Part shown: positions 26,158 through 35,193 of the stretch, in pieces | Layout: the number at the start of each line of letters is the position of its first letter | Position numbering within the stretch: the first letter of the stretch is position 1 | Program-made: the position numbers and the translations under genes | DNA from: Xanthomonas sp. 10-10 | GTDB lineage: Bacteria > Pseudomonadota > Gammaproteobacteria > Xanthomonadales > Xanthomonadaceae | DNA length: 64,000 nucleotides | Reading direction: 5' to 3' | Assembly (NCBI RefSeq): GCF_040182365.1 | Contig: NZ_CP144460.1 | Location: 1,054,001-1,118,000, forward strand | The notes under the pieces: model-generated | Database searches by the model: none | What the model was told of the DNA's origin: nothing | What the model saw: the letters and a program-made list of their open reading frames with translations, nothing else

Positions 26158-27816
26158 TCAGGGGCGAACCTTGGTGGCGCAGATGAAAGTCGCCGCCTGC
26201 TGCACGCGGCTGATCGCACCCTGGTCTTCCAGTTCGCGGATGTGATCGTTCATGCAGGTCAGATAGCCGAAGCGGTTACCGGCATTCTGCGTCTTGCACA
26301 GGCTGCTCTCGGCGGTCAGGTTTGCACCGACGATCAGACCGCCGGTTTCCACCGTCGGCACCAGCGTGTTGCAGTTACCCAGCCGGGTCAGGCCGCGGTT
26401 CAAGGTCCAACCGATATCGGCGAACATCGCCGGGGTCAGGTCGATGTTCAGATGCGCTTGCACTTCCGGCGTATCGAACGGCTCCATCAGCGCGTTGGGC
26501 TGCAGGTCGGTATCGAAGTGCGAGAACGTCGAGCCACCGGCCACCACGCTGGGTGAATACAACCGCGTGCGGCCTGCGGTGTCGGTGCCCTGCAGCAGGT
26601 CCGGGTCCTCGTACAGGCCTGCCACCACTGCGCTGGCACCCTTGAGTCGCGCGCCATCGGCCTGCGACACCATGATCGCCGGGATGGTGATGTCGGTGAT
26701 CGGCGGCGCGGCATTGCCCATGGTCTGCACGCCGGCGGCGTTGTTGGCCACGATCACGCCGACCGCACCGTTGAGCTGGGCGTTCTTGACCTTGATCGCG
26801 AACGCGCAGGTGCCGCGGTCGATCAGCGCCACCTTGCCGGCCACCTCGGCCGCATTGACGAACGGGGTTTCGCAGCCATCGGTGGCCGAGGGGGCCGCAG
26901 CGCCGTCGTTGATGGTCACCACTGCGCGCGCCGGGAAATTACCGGCGGTGGCCAGCGGCCCGAAGCTGGCAAAGCCCACTTCGAACTTGCCGGCCGCAGC
27001 GGCCGGCGCGCTGACCTGCAGCAGCGTGCGCGGGTCCAGGATCAAGGCTGCCTCGCGGTTGACCCGCGTGCCGGCCCACACCGTGCGGCCGGGCGTACGC
27101 ATCGCTTCGGCGCGCAAGGCGTTGGTCATGGTCGGGTCGTCGAAACGCTTGTTCTGCACGTTATCGAAGGCCTGCGAGGTGTACACGTCGGTCAGCCCGC
27201 TGCCCGAGCCGAGCACGCCGGTGGTCTTGTTGAGGAACCCGGCAGCGCCCAAGCCGTGGCCGATTTCGTGCATCACCACGTTGAGGAAGTTGATCTGGCC
27301 TTCCGGGGTCTTGCCGTCCAGGCCCAGGTACCAGCCCGAACCGGCCAGGCAGTCGTCCTTGCCCAGGTCGCCGTTGAATTGCGAAAACACGTCGGCCGGA
27401 TCGGCCGGATCCGGTACCAGGTCCTGGCCGGCGATCGCGTCGCCCAGCGCGGACGGATACAGCGTATTGGCCTTGGCGCCGGGGAAGTTGTTGACGATCC
27501 AGTTCGGCCCTGCCTGGCCCAGCGTGCCGCCGGTGGCGGTGCAGGTCAGCCGCGCGAACGAGGCATAGACCTTGATCTCGACGTTGCTCTGCAGCACCGC
27601 GCCCCACAGGTCCATGGCGTACTGGTAGGCGATGCGACGCTGTTCGCCGACCGAGCGCCCGGGATTGCCGCCCAACGGTGCGGCGGTGGTGGGGTCGTTC
27701 AACCCAACCACGGTGCCGGCATCGCCATTGATCAGCGTGACGTTGGCGGCGCTTGCACGCAGTGGCGCGATCGCCGCAGCCACGGCCAGAGACAGCAGCA
27801 ACAAGGGCTTATTCAT
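26158..27816 (-). CDS. Secreted zinc metallopeptidase with PA domain
   Basis: 552 residues with a clear signal peptide (LLLLSLAVAAAIAPLRASA). NVVMHEIGHGLGAAGF holds the HExxH zinc site (His183, Glu184, His187) in the extended form seen in secreted bacterial proteases. Residues about 290-400 form a protease-associated (PA) domain insert (VAGKVALIDRGTCAFAIKVKNAQLNGAVGVIVAN). A second catalytic-domain part follows (NALMEPFDTPEV; PAMFADIGWTLN), where the metzincin-like third ligand would be expected. The C-terminal 90 residues contain pairs of Cys. Export makes it a candidate substrate of the type II secretion system. Its start overlaps the stop of the upstream small gene by 8 nt, so synthesis is coupled. 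Confidence 0.88.
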   Translation of the reverse strand: MNKPLLLLSLAVAAAIAPLRASAANVTLINGDAGTVVGLNDPTTAAPLGGNPGRSVGEQRRIAYQYAMDLWGAVLQSNVEIKVYASFARLTCTATGGTLGQAGPNWIVNNFPGAKANTLYPSALGDAIAGQDLVPDPADPADVFSQFNGDLGKDDCLAGSGWYLGLDGKTPEGQINFLNVVMHEIGHGLGAAGFLNKTTGVLGSGSGLTDVYTSQAFDNVQNKRFDDPTMTNALRAEAMRTPGRTVWAGTRVNREAALILDPRTLLQVSAPAAAAGKFEVGFASFGPLATAGNFPARAVVTINDGAAAPSATDGCETPFVNAAEVAGKVALIDRGTCAFAIKVKNAQLNGAVGVIVANNAAGVQTMGNAAPPITDITIPAIMVSQADGARLKGASAVVAGLYEDPDLLQGTDTAGRTRLYSPSVVAGGSTFSHFDTDLQPNALMEPFDTPEVQAHLNIDLTPAMFADIGWTLNRGLTRLGNCNTLVPTVETGGLIVGANLTAESSLCKTQNAGNRFGYLTCMNDHIRELEDQGAISRVQQAATFICATKVRP

Positions 27817-28222
27817 GCGGCAGCGCTCCGTGCTCGGCGTGGGCGGGTTGGGTGTCGGCGTCGTCGCTGTGCTCGATCACGATGCGGCCATCGGCCTGGC
27901 GGGTCGCGGTCAGCGAACTCATTTGCGTGGCCGGCAACTTGCGCGCCACGGTGCCATTGGGCAGGCGGCGCTCGGTGGCACGGGCGGCCGCCTCGGTTTG
28001 CGGCACCGTCGTGCGCGTTGCCGCACTGCGGGCAGCCGAACCGGCCTGCTGGTCCAGCGCCGCGCTCTCGGCGTCGGTCAGCGGGCGCAGCTTGCCGGTG
28101 ACGGGATCGATACCGACCTTGGAACTGCTGGTTGCAGCCTCTTGCGCCATGGCCAAGGCCGGCAGGCAGAGGACGCACAACACACCGGACAGCATCCATC
28201 CGGGCTTACGAACGCTCATCAT
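27809..28222 (-). CDS. Small exported protein coupled to the metallopeptidase
   Basis: 137 residues from the first of two adjacent ATGs (28222, 28219), behind an AAGGAAA site; an in-frame extension to 28309 is unlikely. A signal peptide is visible (GVLCVLCLPALAMAQEA). The mature part is hydrophilic and Ala/Thr-rich, with a DPVTGKLRPLTDAESAALDQ motif and an acidic, His-containing end. I know post-proline-like DPVTGKLR segments from exported Xanthomonas proteins without known function. The 8-nt overlap with the downstream zinc peptidase suggests that it is a chaperone, inhibitor or partner of that enzyme; this is inference only. Confidence 0.7.
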   Translation of the reverse strand: MMSVRKPGWMLSGVLCVLCLPALAMAQEAATSSSKVGIDPVTGKLRPLTDAESAALDQQAGSAARSAATRTTVPQTEAAARATERRLPNGTVARKLPATQMSSLTATRQADGRIVIEHSDDADTQPAHAEHGALPHE

Positions 28223-28334
28223 CGTTGGGGTTTCCTTGAGTCCAACAGGGAAAAGGGACGCCGTGCAGACACCGGCATCGGGGGAATCCTTCCGTTTCAG
28301 TCTGTTCATGACTGAATCATGAATCCGTGATGTG

Positions 28335-28350
28335 TGTCAATCTTTTGACA
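28335..28350. promoter_or_regulatory. TGTCAA-N4-TTGACA dyad
   Basis: A perfect 6+4+6 inverted repeat upstream of the exported-protein/metallopeptidase pair. On the minus strand TTGACA could serve as a -35 hexamer, so a regulator bound here would control that promoter. Confidence 0.45.
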
Positions 28351-28487
28351 TGTGGCGCGCTGAATGCGAAGCGATAGCCTGAAACGGTTATCGGTGCACT
28401 TGCGTCGGGGGAATTCTTAGGGATTCAGCGGTGGCTGGTACCCGGATCGGCCAGATTTTTGACGCGAGCCAACTGGGCCGGAAGCCA

Positions 28488-28628
28488 CCCTTGTCCCCTC
28501 GGGAGAAGGTGCCCCGAAGGGGCGGATGAGGGTACGAGCGAGGCCTGGTTGTGGGTGAGCGCAGGTATTCAAGTGCACCTGAGCTTCGCTTCGGACCCTC
28601 CCCCAACCCCGTTACCGACGGGAGAGGG
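28488..28628. repeat. Inverted pair of REP-like elements (copy 2)
   Basis: A GGTGCCCCGAAGGGGCGGATG core at 28488-28532 is followed, about 65 bp on, by an inverted GC-rich partner at 28596-28628 (CCCTCCCCCAACCCCG and its GGGAGAGGG stem). Together they resemble a BIME-type pair. Confidence 0.7.
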
Positions 28629-28857
28629 CCTTAGTCCACCCCGGCCAGCGGTCCGGTCCGCGCAAACAGCGCGGTTGCAACGATGCCCGCAAGCCGTGCG
28701 TTTGTGCGTTGTCGGAGAGATGCTCATGCCTGCACCTGCACCTGCACCCGCATCGGCATCAGCGCTTTCTGTGCGTGCCTTGCGCTGACTCTGCGACAGC
28801 GCGTTGCATTGGACCTCGACGCGTTACAGTCGCGGCTACTCCGCGCACCAAGTCCCC

Positions 28858-29280
28858 ATGTACGCCGTCATCTATCACAACCCCGCTTGCGGCACGTCGC
28901 GCAACACGCTGGCGCTGATCCGGCATGTCGGCATCGAACCGCAGATCATCGAGTATCTGCAGTACCCGCCAGACCGGCAGACGCTGCAGGCGCTGATTGC
29001 CGATGCCGGCCTGTCGGTGCGCGATGCCCTGCGCCAGAAGGGCACGCCGTATCTGGAGCTGGGACTCGACAATCCCGCGCTGGATGACGCCGCACTGCTG
29101 AGCGCGATGCTCGCGCATCCGATCCTGATCAATCGCCCGTTCGTGCAGACCTCGTTGGGTACGCGCCTGTGCCGTCCATCCGAGCAGGTGCTCGACCTGT
29201 TGCCAGCGGCCACCGGCGCATTCGTCAAGGAAGACGGCGAACGCGTGCTGGACGAAACCGGCCAGCGCATCGGCGCCTGA
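28858..29280 (+). CDS. arsC: ArsC-family reductase (arsenate reductase, glutaredoxin type)
   Basis: 140 residues from the ATG at 28858. The active-site Cys11 lies in YHNPACGTSRNTL, and the Arg triad of the ArsC family is recognisable in the TPY segment and in ILINRPFV. The family reduces arsenate to arsenite using glutathione and glutaredoxin; Spx- and YffB-like relatives with other roles share the fold. No other ars gene is nearby, so a housekeeping or general detoxifying role is possible. The gene stands alone in this strand context. Confidence 0.88.
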   Translation: MYAVIYHNPACGTSRNTLALIRHVGIEPQIIEYLQYPPDRQTLQALIADAGLSVRDALRQKGTPYLELGLDNPALDDAALLSAMLAHPILINRPFVQTSLGTRLCRPSEQVLDLLPAATGAFVKEDGERVLDETGQRIGA

Positions 29281-29618
29281 GCGCGGCAGCGATCGTGGTC
29301 ATCACTGCGCCGCTACCGGTCCTGCGTCTGCCGCGCTAAGCGCATCCACTGAATCGGTAGCGCCATGACCGCGCACAACTGATCGGCGTTTGACGTCGAC
29401 GCCATCGCCGGCATGGACTGCACCGCTACCACCCCGTGTCTACCGCGCTGGAAGCGACCAACGGAGCGACTGTCTGACCACAGGCAGACGCGGCCGGTGC
29501 CAGGGCGTCAGGTAGCGCTCGTACACTCCGACTGGCGCCGTCCACACCTGCCTGGCAGCCGCTCGCCAGCGTGTGGTGGCCGTTCTAAGATCGTCGTATC
29601 GTTTTGAGGAGCATCGAC
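29281..29618. other. Intergenic region before the deformylase gene
   Basis: A 338-bp stretch with no credible gene. CGCTACCG at 29311-29318 can pair with CGGTAGCG at 29355-29362, giving a loose stem-loop that might end arsC transcription. I see nothing else. Confidence 0.5.
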
Positions 29619-30134
29619 GTGATTCGCGAGATTATCCGCATGGGCGACAAGCGCCTGCTGCGCGTGGCGCCACCGGTGACCGACCTGGGCAGTGCCGACT
29701 TGCATGCCTTGGTGGCCGACATGTTCGAAACCATGGACGACGCACGCGGCGTTGGTCTGGCCGCGCCGCAGATCGCGGTGGACCTGCAATTGATGGTGTT
29801 CGGTTTCGAAGTCAGCGAGCGTTATCCGGACGCGCCCACGGTGCCGCGCACGGCCTTGGCGAACGCGCAGATCGAGCCGCTGTCGGACGAGATGGAAAAC
29901 GGCTGGGAAGGCTGTCTGTCGATTCCCGGCCTGCGCGCGGTGATCCCGCGTTACCGCCACATCCGCTATCGCGGTTTCGCCCCCGACGGCAGCCCGATCG
30001 AACGCGAGGCCGAAGGCTTCCACGCGCGCGTGGTGCAGCACGAATACGACCACCTGGTTGGCCGTCTGTATCCCTCGCGGATCGAAAACTTCGACACCTT
30101 CGGTTTCGAAGACGTGTTGTCCTACGACCTGTAG
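29619..30134 (+). CDS. def: Peptide deformylase
   Basis: 171 residues from a GTG start at 29619, chosen because GAGGAG lies 7 nt upstream. All three deformylase motifs are intact: GVGLAAPQ (residues 44-51), EGCLSIP with metal ligand Cys99, and HEYDHL with His141, Glu142 and His145. The enzyme removes the formyl group from new proteins. It is not next to fmt, where the main def copy usually lies, so it may be the second Xanthomonas deformylase. The 338-bp space upstream and the hairpin downstream indicate a single-gene unit. Confidence 0.95.
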   Translation: MIREIIRMGDKRLLRVAPPVTDLGSADLHALVADMFETMDDARGVGLAAPQIAVDLQLMVFGFEVSERYPDAPTVPRTALANAQIEPLSDEMENGWEGCLSIPGLRAVIPRYRHIRYRGFAPDGSPIEREAEGFHARVVQHEYDHLVGRLYPSRIENFDTFGFEDVLSYDL

Positions 30135-30211
30135 CGCAGCGCTCGCGCTGCGCGTCTCATCTTCTGCGGCGGCACGGTGGAGGCGAGACGGCACTGCACC
30201 TCGGATGTAAA

Positions 30212-30233
30212 AAGGGCGCCGTTCGGCGCCCTT
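30212..30233. terminator. Shared intrinsic terminator of def and ettA
   Basis: AAGGGCGCC at 30212-30220 pairs with 30225-30233 across GTTC. On the minus strand the stem is followed by TTTTTA, so it is a good intrinsic terminator for ettA. It also lies 78 bp after def on the plus strand. Confidence 0.85.
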
Positions 30234-30240
30234 GTCGTAC

Positions 30241-31902
30241 TTACTTCAGCGCCTTGAAGCGCAGACGCTTGGGGCCTGCGTCATCGCCCATGCGGCGGCG
30301 CTTGTCTTCTTCGTACTCGCGGTAGTTGCCCTGGAAGAACTCCACGTGCGACTCGCCTTCGAACGACAGGATGTGCGTGGCGATACGGTCGAGGAACCAG
30401 CGATCGTGCGAAATCACGAAGGTGTTGCCCGGGAACTCCAGCAATGCATCTTCCAGCGCACGCAGCGTTTCGATGTCCAGGTCGTTGGACGGTTCGTCGA
30501 GCAGCAGCACGTTGCCGCCCTGCAGCAGCGTCTTGGCCATGTGCAGACGACCGCGCTCACCACCGGAGAGCGAGCCGACCATCTTCTGCTGGTCCTGGCC
30601 CTTGAAGTTGAAGCGGCCGATGTAGGCGCGCGACTGGATCTCCACGCCGTTGATGTTGAGGATGTCCAGGCCGCCTGCGATTTCCTGGAACACGTTGTGG
30701 TTTCCTTCCAGCGCGTCGCGGCTCTGGTCCACATAGGACAGCTGCACGGTGGGGCCGACCACGATTTCGCCGGAATCGGGCTTTTCCTGGCCAGTGATCA
30801 TCTTGAACAGGGTCGACTTACCGGCACCGTTGGGGCCGATGATGCCAACGATGGCGCCGGGCGGCACGATCATCGACAGGTTGTCGATCAGCAGGCGGTC
30901 GCCGAACTTCTTGGAGACGTTCTTGAACTCCATCACCGAGTTGCCCAGGCGCTCGCCCGGCGGGATGAAGATTTCATTGGTCTCGTTGCGGCGCTGGTAA
31001 TCCACCGACTGCAGCTCTTCCAGGCGGGCCAGACGCGCCTTGCCCTTGGTGCGCCCGCCCTTGGCGTTCTGGCGCGACCATTCCAGTTCCTTCTGGATCG
31101 CCTTCTGGCGTGACTTTTCCTGGTTGTCTTCCTGCTTGAGGCGCTCGTCCTTCTGGGTCAGCCAGTCGGTGTAGTTGCCCTTCCACGGAATGCCGCGGCC
31201 GCGGTCCAGTTCCAGGATCCACTCGGCGGCGTTGTCCAGGAAGTAGCGATCATGGGTCACCGCCACCACGGTGCCGGTGTAGCGCGCCAGGAACTGTTCC
31301 AGCCACTCCACCGACTCGGCGTCCAGGTGGTTGGTCGGTTCGTCGAGCAGCAGCATGTCCGGCTTCTGCAGCAGCAGGCGGCACAGCGCCACGCGGCGCT
31401 TTTCGCCACCGGACAGCTTGCCGACGATGGCGTCCCACGGCGGCAGGCGCAGCGCGTCGGCGGCCACGTCCAGCTGGTTTTCCAGGGTGTGCGCATCGCC
31501 GGCGGCCAGGATCGCCTCCAGGCGCTCCTGTTCCTTGGCCAGCGCGTCGAAATCGGCGCCTTCTTCGGCATAGGCCAGGTACACCGCATCCAGCGCGGCC
31601 TGTGCCTGCAGCACGTCGCCTACGCCTTCTTCGACCGCTTCGCGCACGGTGTGCTCGGGGTTGAGCTGCGGCTCCTGCGCCAGGTAGCCGACCTTGATGC
31701 CGGCCTGCGGACGGGCTTCGCCCTCGAAATCGGTATCCACGCCGGCCATGATCTTCAGCACCGTGGACTTGCCCGCGCCGTTCAGGCCCAGCAGGCCGAT
31801 CTTGGCGCCCGGGAAAAAGCTCAGCGAGATGTCCTTGATGATCTGCCGCTTGGGCGGGACCACCTTGCTGACGCGGTTCATGGTGTAGATGTATTGCGAC
31901 AT
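30241..31902 (-). CDS. ettA: Energy-dependent translational throttle, ABC-F protein EttA
   Basis: 553 residues, the exact class length. It has two ATP-binding cassettes: Walker A GLNGAGKST and GPNGAGKST, signature motifs LSGGEKRRVALCRLLL and LSGGERGRLHMAKTLL, and Walker B MLLLDEPTNHLDAES and VLLLDEPSNDLDIE. There are no membrane segments. The conserved N-terminus (QYIYTMNRVSKVVPPKRQIIKDI) and the linker between the cassettes are typical of EttA rather than Uup or ABCF resistance factors. It binds the ribosomal E site and adjusts translation start to cellular ATP/ADP. It is monocistronic, with a perfect -10 TATAAT about 70 bp upstream. Confidence 0.96.
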   Translation of the reverse strand: MSQYIYTMNRVSKVVPPKRQIIKDISLSFFPGAKIGLLGLNGAGKSTVLKIMAGVDTDFEGEARPQAGIKVGYLAQEPQLNPEHTVREAVEEGVGDVLQAQAALDAVYLAYAEEGADFDALAKEQERLEAILAAGDAHTLENQLDVAADALRLPPWDAIVGKLSGGEKRRVALCRLLLQKPDMLLLDEPTNHLDAESVEWLEQFLARYTGTVVAVTHDRYFLDNAAEWILELDRGRGIPWKGNYTDWLTQKDERLKQEDNQEKSRQKAIQKELEWSRQNAKGGRTKGKARLARLEELQSVDYQRRNETNEIFIPPGERLGNSVMEFKNVSKKFGDRLLIDNLSMIVPPGAIVGIIGPNGAGKSTLFKMITGQEKPDSGEIVVGPTVQLSYVDQSRDALEGNHNVFQEIAGGLDILNINGVEIQSRAYIGRFNFKGQDQQKMVGSLSGGERGRLHMAKTLLQGGNVLLLDEPSNDLDIETLRALEDALLEFPGNTFVISHDRWFLDRIATHILSFEGESHVEFFQGNYREYEEDKRRRMGDDAGPKRLRFKALK

Positions 31903-31968
31903 GGGTGCTCCGTGGACGCAGGCAGCCCACCGGCCGGGGCCGGAGGCAGCGGAAAAGGGATTGCGCCG

Positions 31969-31974
31969 ATTATA
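31969..31974 (-). promoter_or_regulatory. -10 TATAAT of ettA
   Basis: The minus strand reads TATAAT here, 67 bp before the ettA start codon. No good -35 hexamer is visible at the usual distance. Confidence 0.55.
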
Positions 31975-32074
31975 CGGGCAAGCGCCCGGGGCCGCGCCGG
32001 GTGGAATCTAGCTAAACCGCAGCCTACCTACTACCTGAATAGGGATTTTCGTAACCGATTCCAGCAAGAATGCG

Positions 32075-32095
32075 TTAAGGCGGGCAGCGCCTTAA
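32075..32095. promoter_or_regulatory. TTAAGGCG-N5-CGCCTTAA dyad in the RcnB-like gene leader
   Basis: A perfect 8+5+8 inverted repeat ends 32 bp before the start codon. It may be an operator for a dimeric regulator or a hairpin in the 5-prime leader. Confidence 0.45.
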
Positions 32096-32127
32096 TGAAA
32101 TTGCGACATCGCAAACAGGAGCTGGTC

Positions 32128-32643
32128 ATGAACCGCAAACGCATCGTCACTGTTGTGCTTTCTTCCATCCTGGCGCTGGGCTCCGTGGCTCCGGCAGCGT
32201 TTGCCGACGACTGGGGCCGCGGCCACGATCGTCGTGGCCACGACCGCGACGATCGTCACGACCACGACCACGGCCGCGATCGCCGTGGCGACTGGCGCAA
32301 CGATCGCCGCGACTGGCGGGACGATCGTCGCGACGATCGCCGTTACTACAGCAGCGGCTACCGCGAGGGCTATCGCGATGCCCGCTATCAGGACCGTCGC
32401 TACGACCGCAACCGGGTCTATGTCTACGATCGCCCCAGTTACTACCGCGCCGGCCCGCCGCCGCGCCCGTACTGGGCCCGCGGCCAGCGTTACCACGGCC
32501 CGGTCTATGTGATCAACGACTACGACCGCTACAACCTGCGCCGCCCGCCGTATGGCTACCGTTGGCAGCGCGACAACACCGGCAATCTACTGCTGGTCGC
32601 CATCGCCACCGGTGTGATTGCCGACCTGGTCCTCAACAACTGA
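32128..32643 (+). CDS. RcnB-like periplasmic protein rich in Arg, Asp and Tyr
   Basis: 171 residues from the ATG at 32128, with AGGAG 7 nt upstream. A signal peptide (VLSSILALGSVAPAAFA) is followed by about 65 residues dominated by Arg, Asp and His, then a Tyr/Pro-rich stretch, and an end with QRDNTGNLLLVAIATGVIADL. The last part matches the C-terminal domain of RcnB-type proteins, known in E. coli for periplasmic nickel/cobalt balance. The charged, His-rich segment could bind metal. A terminator hairpin follows 45 bp after the stop. Family assignment is likely; metal specificity is not shown by sequence. Confidence 0.8.
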   Translation: MNRKRIVTVVLSSILALGSVAPAAFADDWGRGHDRRGHDRDDRHDHDHGRDRRGDWRNDRRDWRDDRRDDRRYYSSGYREGYRDARYQDRRYDRNRVYVYDRPSYYRAGPPPRPYWARGQRYHGPVYVINDYDRYNLRRPPYGYRWQRDNTGNLLLVAIATGVIADLVLNN

Positions 32644-32688
32644 GCAGGCCGCCGGCCGCTCGCCGAGCAATCGGGCCAGTCATCACGC

Positions 32689-32712
32689 AAAGGCGCACTC
32701 CGGTGCGCCTTT
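32689..32712 (+). terminator. Terminator hairpin after the RcnB-like gene
   Basis: AAAGGCGCAC at 32689-32698 pairs perfectly with 32703-32712 across TCCG, and the stem ends in CCTTT followed by a T-containing tail. It separates the RcnB-like gene from the glyA promoter. Confidence 0.8.
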
Positions 32713-32764
32713 GTCGTTTGCGTGGCGCGCCGACCGATCGGGCCCATGCCCGCCAGCCGCGCGA

Positions 32765-32794
32765 TTGGTCACCCGTGCGGCGGGGGCTTACAAT
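32765..32794 (+). promoter_or_regulatory. Sigma-70-type promoter of glyA
   Basis: TTGGTC at 32765-32770 and TACAAT at 32789-32794 are separated by 18 bp, about 38 bp before the glyA start. Confidence 0.6.
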
Positions 32795-32832
32795 CGGCGG
32801 CCCTACTGGCTGCAGCTGCCCCGGAGTTTCGA

Positions 32833-34086
<1,254 letters not shown>

Positions 34087-34089
34087 GAC

Positions 34090-34178
34090 GGGAATGGGGA
34101 ATAGGGAGACGAGAATGGTAAAAGCAACGCTGCGATAGCTCTGCTGTTCCGATTCCCTATTCCCCTCTCCCTATTCCC
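34090..34178. repeat. Two-armed GGGAAT/ATTCCC element between glyA and nrdR
   Basis: A left arm of GGGAATGGGGAATAGGGAG type and a right arm of CCCTATTCCCCTCTCCCTATTCCC type are inverted around a non-repeated middle of about 40 nt. The element fills nearly all of the glyA-nrdR interval and ends 9 nt before the nrdR ATG. In RNA the arms can form a long hairpin next to the start. Confidence 0.9.
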
Positions 34179-34187
34179 GGACTTCCG

Positions 34188-34712
34188 ATGCACTGCCCCT
34201 TCTGCCAGCACAACGACACCCGCGTGATCGATTCGCGGGTGTCCGAAGACGGCACGACGATTCGTCGGCGCCGCGAATGCGAGGCCTGTGGCGAGCGTTT
34301 CAGCACGCTGGAAACCATCGAGCTCAAGCTGCCCACCGTGGTCAAGAGCGACGGCGGGCGCGAGGCCTTCGATGCCCGCAAGCTGCGCACCAGTTTCGAC
34401 CGCGCGCTGCAGAAACGCCCGGTGTCCGAAGAACAGATCGAAGCGGCGGTCCGCGCGGTGGTGCATCAGCTGCGCATGTCAGGCGAGCGCGAAGTGGGCT
34501 CGCTGCGGGTGGGCGAATACGTCATGGTGGAGCTGCGCAAACTCGACCATGTGGGCTATGTGCGGTTCGCCTCGGTGTATCGCAGCTTCCAGGACGTGGC
34601 CGACTTCCGCGAAGAAATCGAAAAGCTCGAGCGCGAGCTTCCGGTAGGCAGCGAGCAACTGCCGCTGCTGGAAGCGGCGCTGGAACGCGCCGGCAAACCC
34701 GGCAAGCGCTGA
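34188..34712 (+). CDS. nrdR: Transcriptional repressor NrdR
   Basis: 174 residues. A zinc ribbon at the N-terminus has Cys3, Cys6, Cys31 and Cys34 ([30 protein letters not shown]), and an ATP-cone domain follows ([27 protein letters not shown]-like [13 protein letters not shown]). The protein senses ATP/dATP and represses ribonucleotide reductase genes. No Shine-Dalgarno-like sequence is evident, since the repeat element occupies that place. Five bases separate its stop from the GNAT gene. Confidence 0.97.
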   Translation: MHCPFCQHNDTRVIDSRVSEDGTTIRRRRECEACGERFSTLETIELKLPTVVKSDGGREAFDARKLRTSFDRALQKRPVSEEQIEAAVRAVVHQLRMSGEREVGSLRVGEYVMVELRKLDHVGYVRFASVYRSFQDVADFREEIEKLERELPVGSEQLPLLEAALERAGKPGKR

Positions 34713-34716
34713 GCGC

Positions 34717-35193
34717 ATGCGCATCGCCTGCGTGGCGGACACGCCAGAGCATCTGCCCGCCATCGCACAGGTGCATCTGCAGGCCTTCGGCAGCCTGTTG
34801 CCGGACTGGACGTTCGATGAAGCGTTGAGCGAACTGCGCAGGCATACGCGCGATGGCGTGATTCCCACCACCTGGGTCGCGCTCGATCCGTCGCACTGGC
34901 TCGGTTCGGTCAGCCTGCTGGAGAACGACGACGACCGCATCCGTCAATGGTCGCCCTGGCTGGCATCGCTGTACGTGCAGCCGCAGGCGCGCGGGCGGGG
35001 CATCGGCCAAGCACTGGTGGCGCACTGCGTGCGCGCCGCCGCGCAATTGCGTGTGCCGCTGCTGTATCTGTATTGCCAGCCGGCGCTGGTGCCGTTTTAT
35101 CGGCGACTGGGCTGGCACGCGCATGCCGAGCTGTTGCTTGGCCCGATGCAGATCGTGGTGATGGCCATCGCGCCCGAAGGAGCAAGGCAATGA
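34717..35193 (+). CDS. GNAT-family N-acetyltransferase
   Basis: 158 residues. The acetyl-CoA-binding signature is WLASLYVQPQARGRGIGQALVAHCV (beta4 and the R-G-x-G-I-G loop), followed by LLYLYCQPALVPFYRRLGW, the usual motif B with a Tyr. The substrate cannot be told from sequence. It is placed 5 bp after nrdR and overlaps ribD by 4 nt, so it belongs to the glyA-nrdR-ribD transcription unit by position, though I know of no required role in riboflavin synthesis. Confidence 0.88.
   Translation: MRIACVADTPEHLPAIAQVHLQAFGSLLPDWTFDEALSELRRHTRDGVIPTTWVALDPSHWLGSVSLLENDDDRIRQWSPWLASLYVQPQARGRGIGQALVAHCVRAAAQLRVPLLYLYCQPALVPFYRRLGWHAHAELLLGPMQIVVMAIAPEGARQ

Larger units (their letters stand above)
28223..28857. 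other. Intergenic region with palindrome and REP pair
   Basis: About 630 bp between the divergent small exported-protein gene and arsC-type gene. It contains the TGTCAA/TTGACA palindrome (28335-28350), two inverted REP-like elements (28488-28628) and a short CTGCAC microsatellite near 28730-28748. I see no coding frame with family resemblance. Confidence 0.6.

Noticed and set aside
29604-29618. TTG start for the deformylase
   Set aside because: The GTG at 29619 has a well-placed GAGGAG, which would lie inside the coding region if TTG were used.
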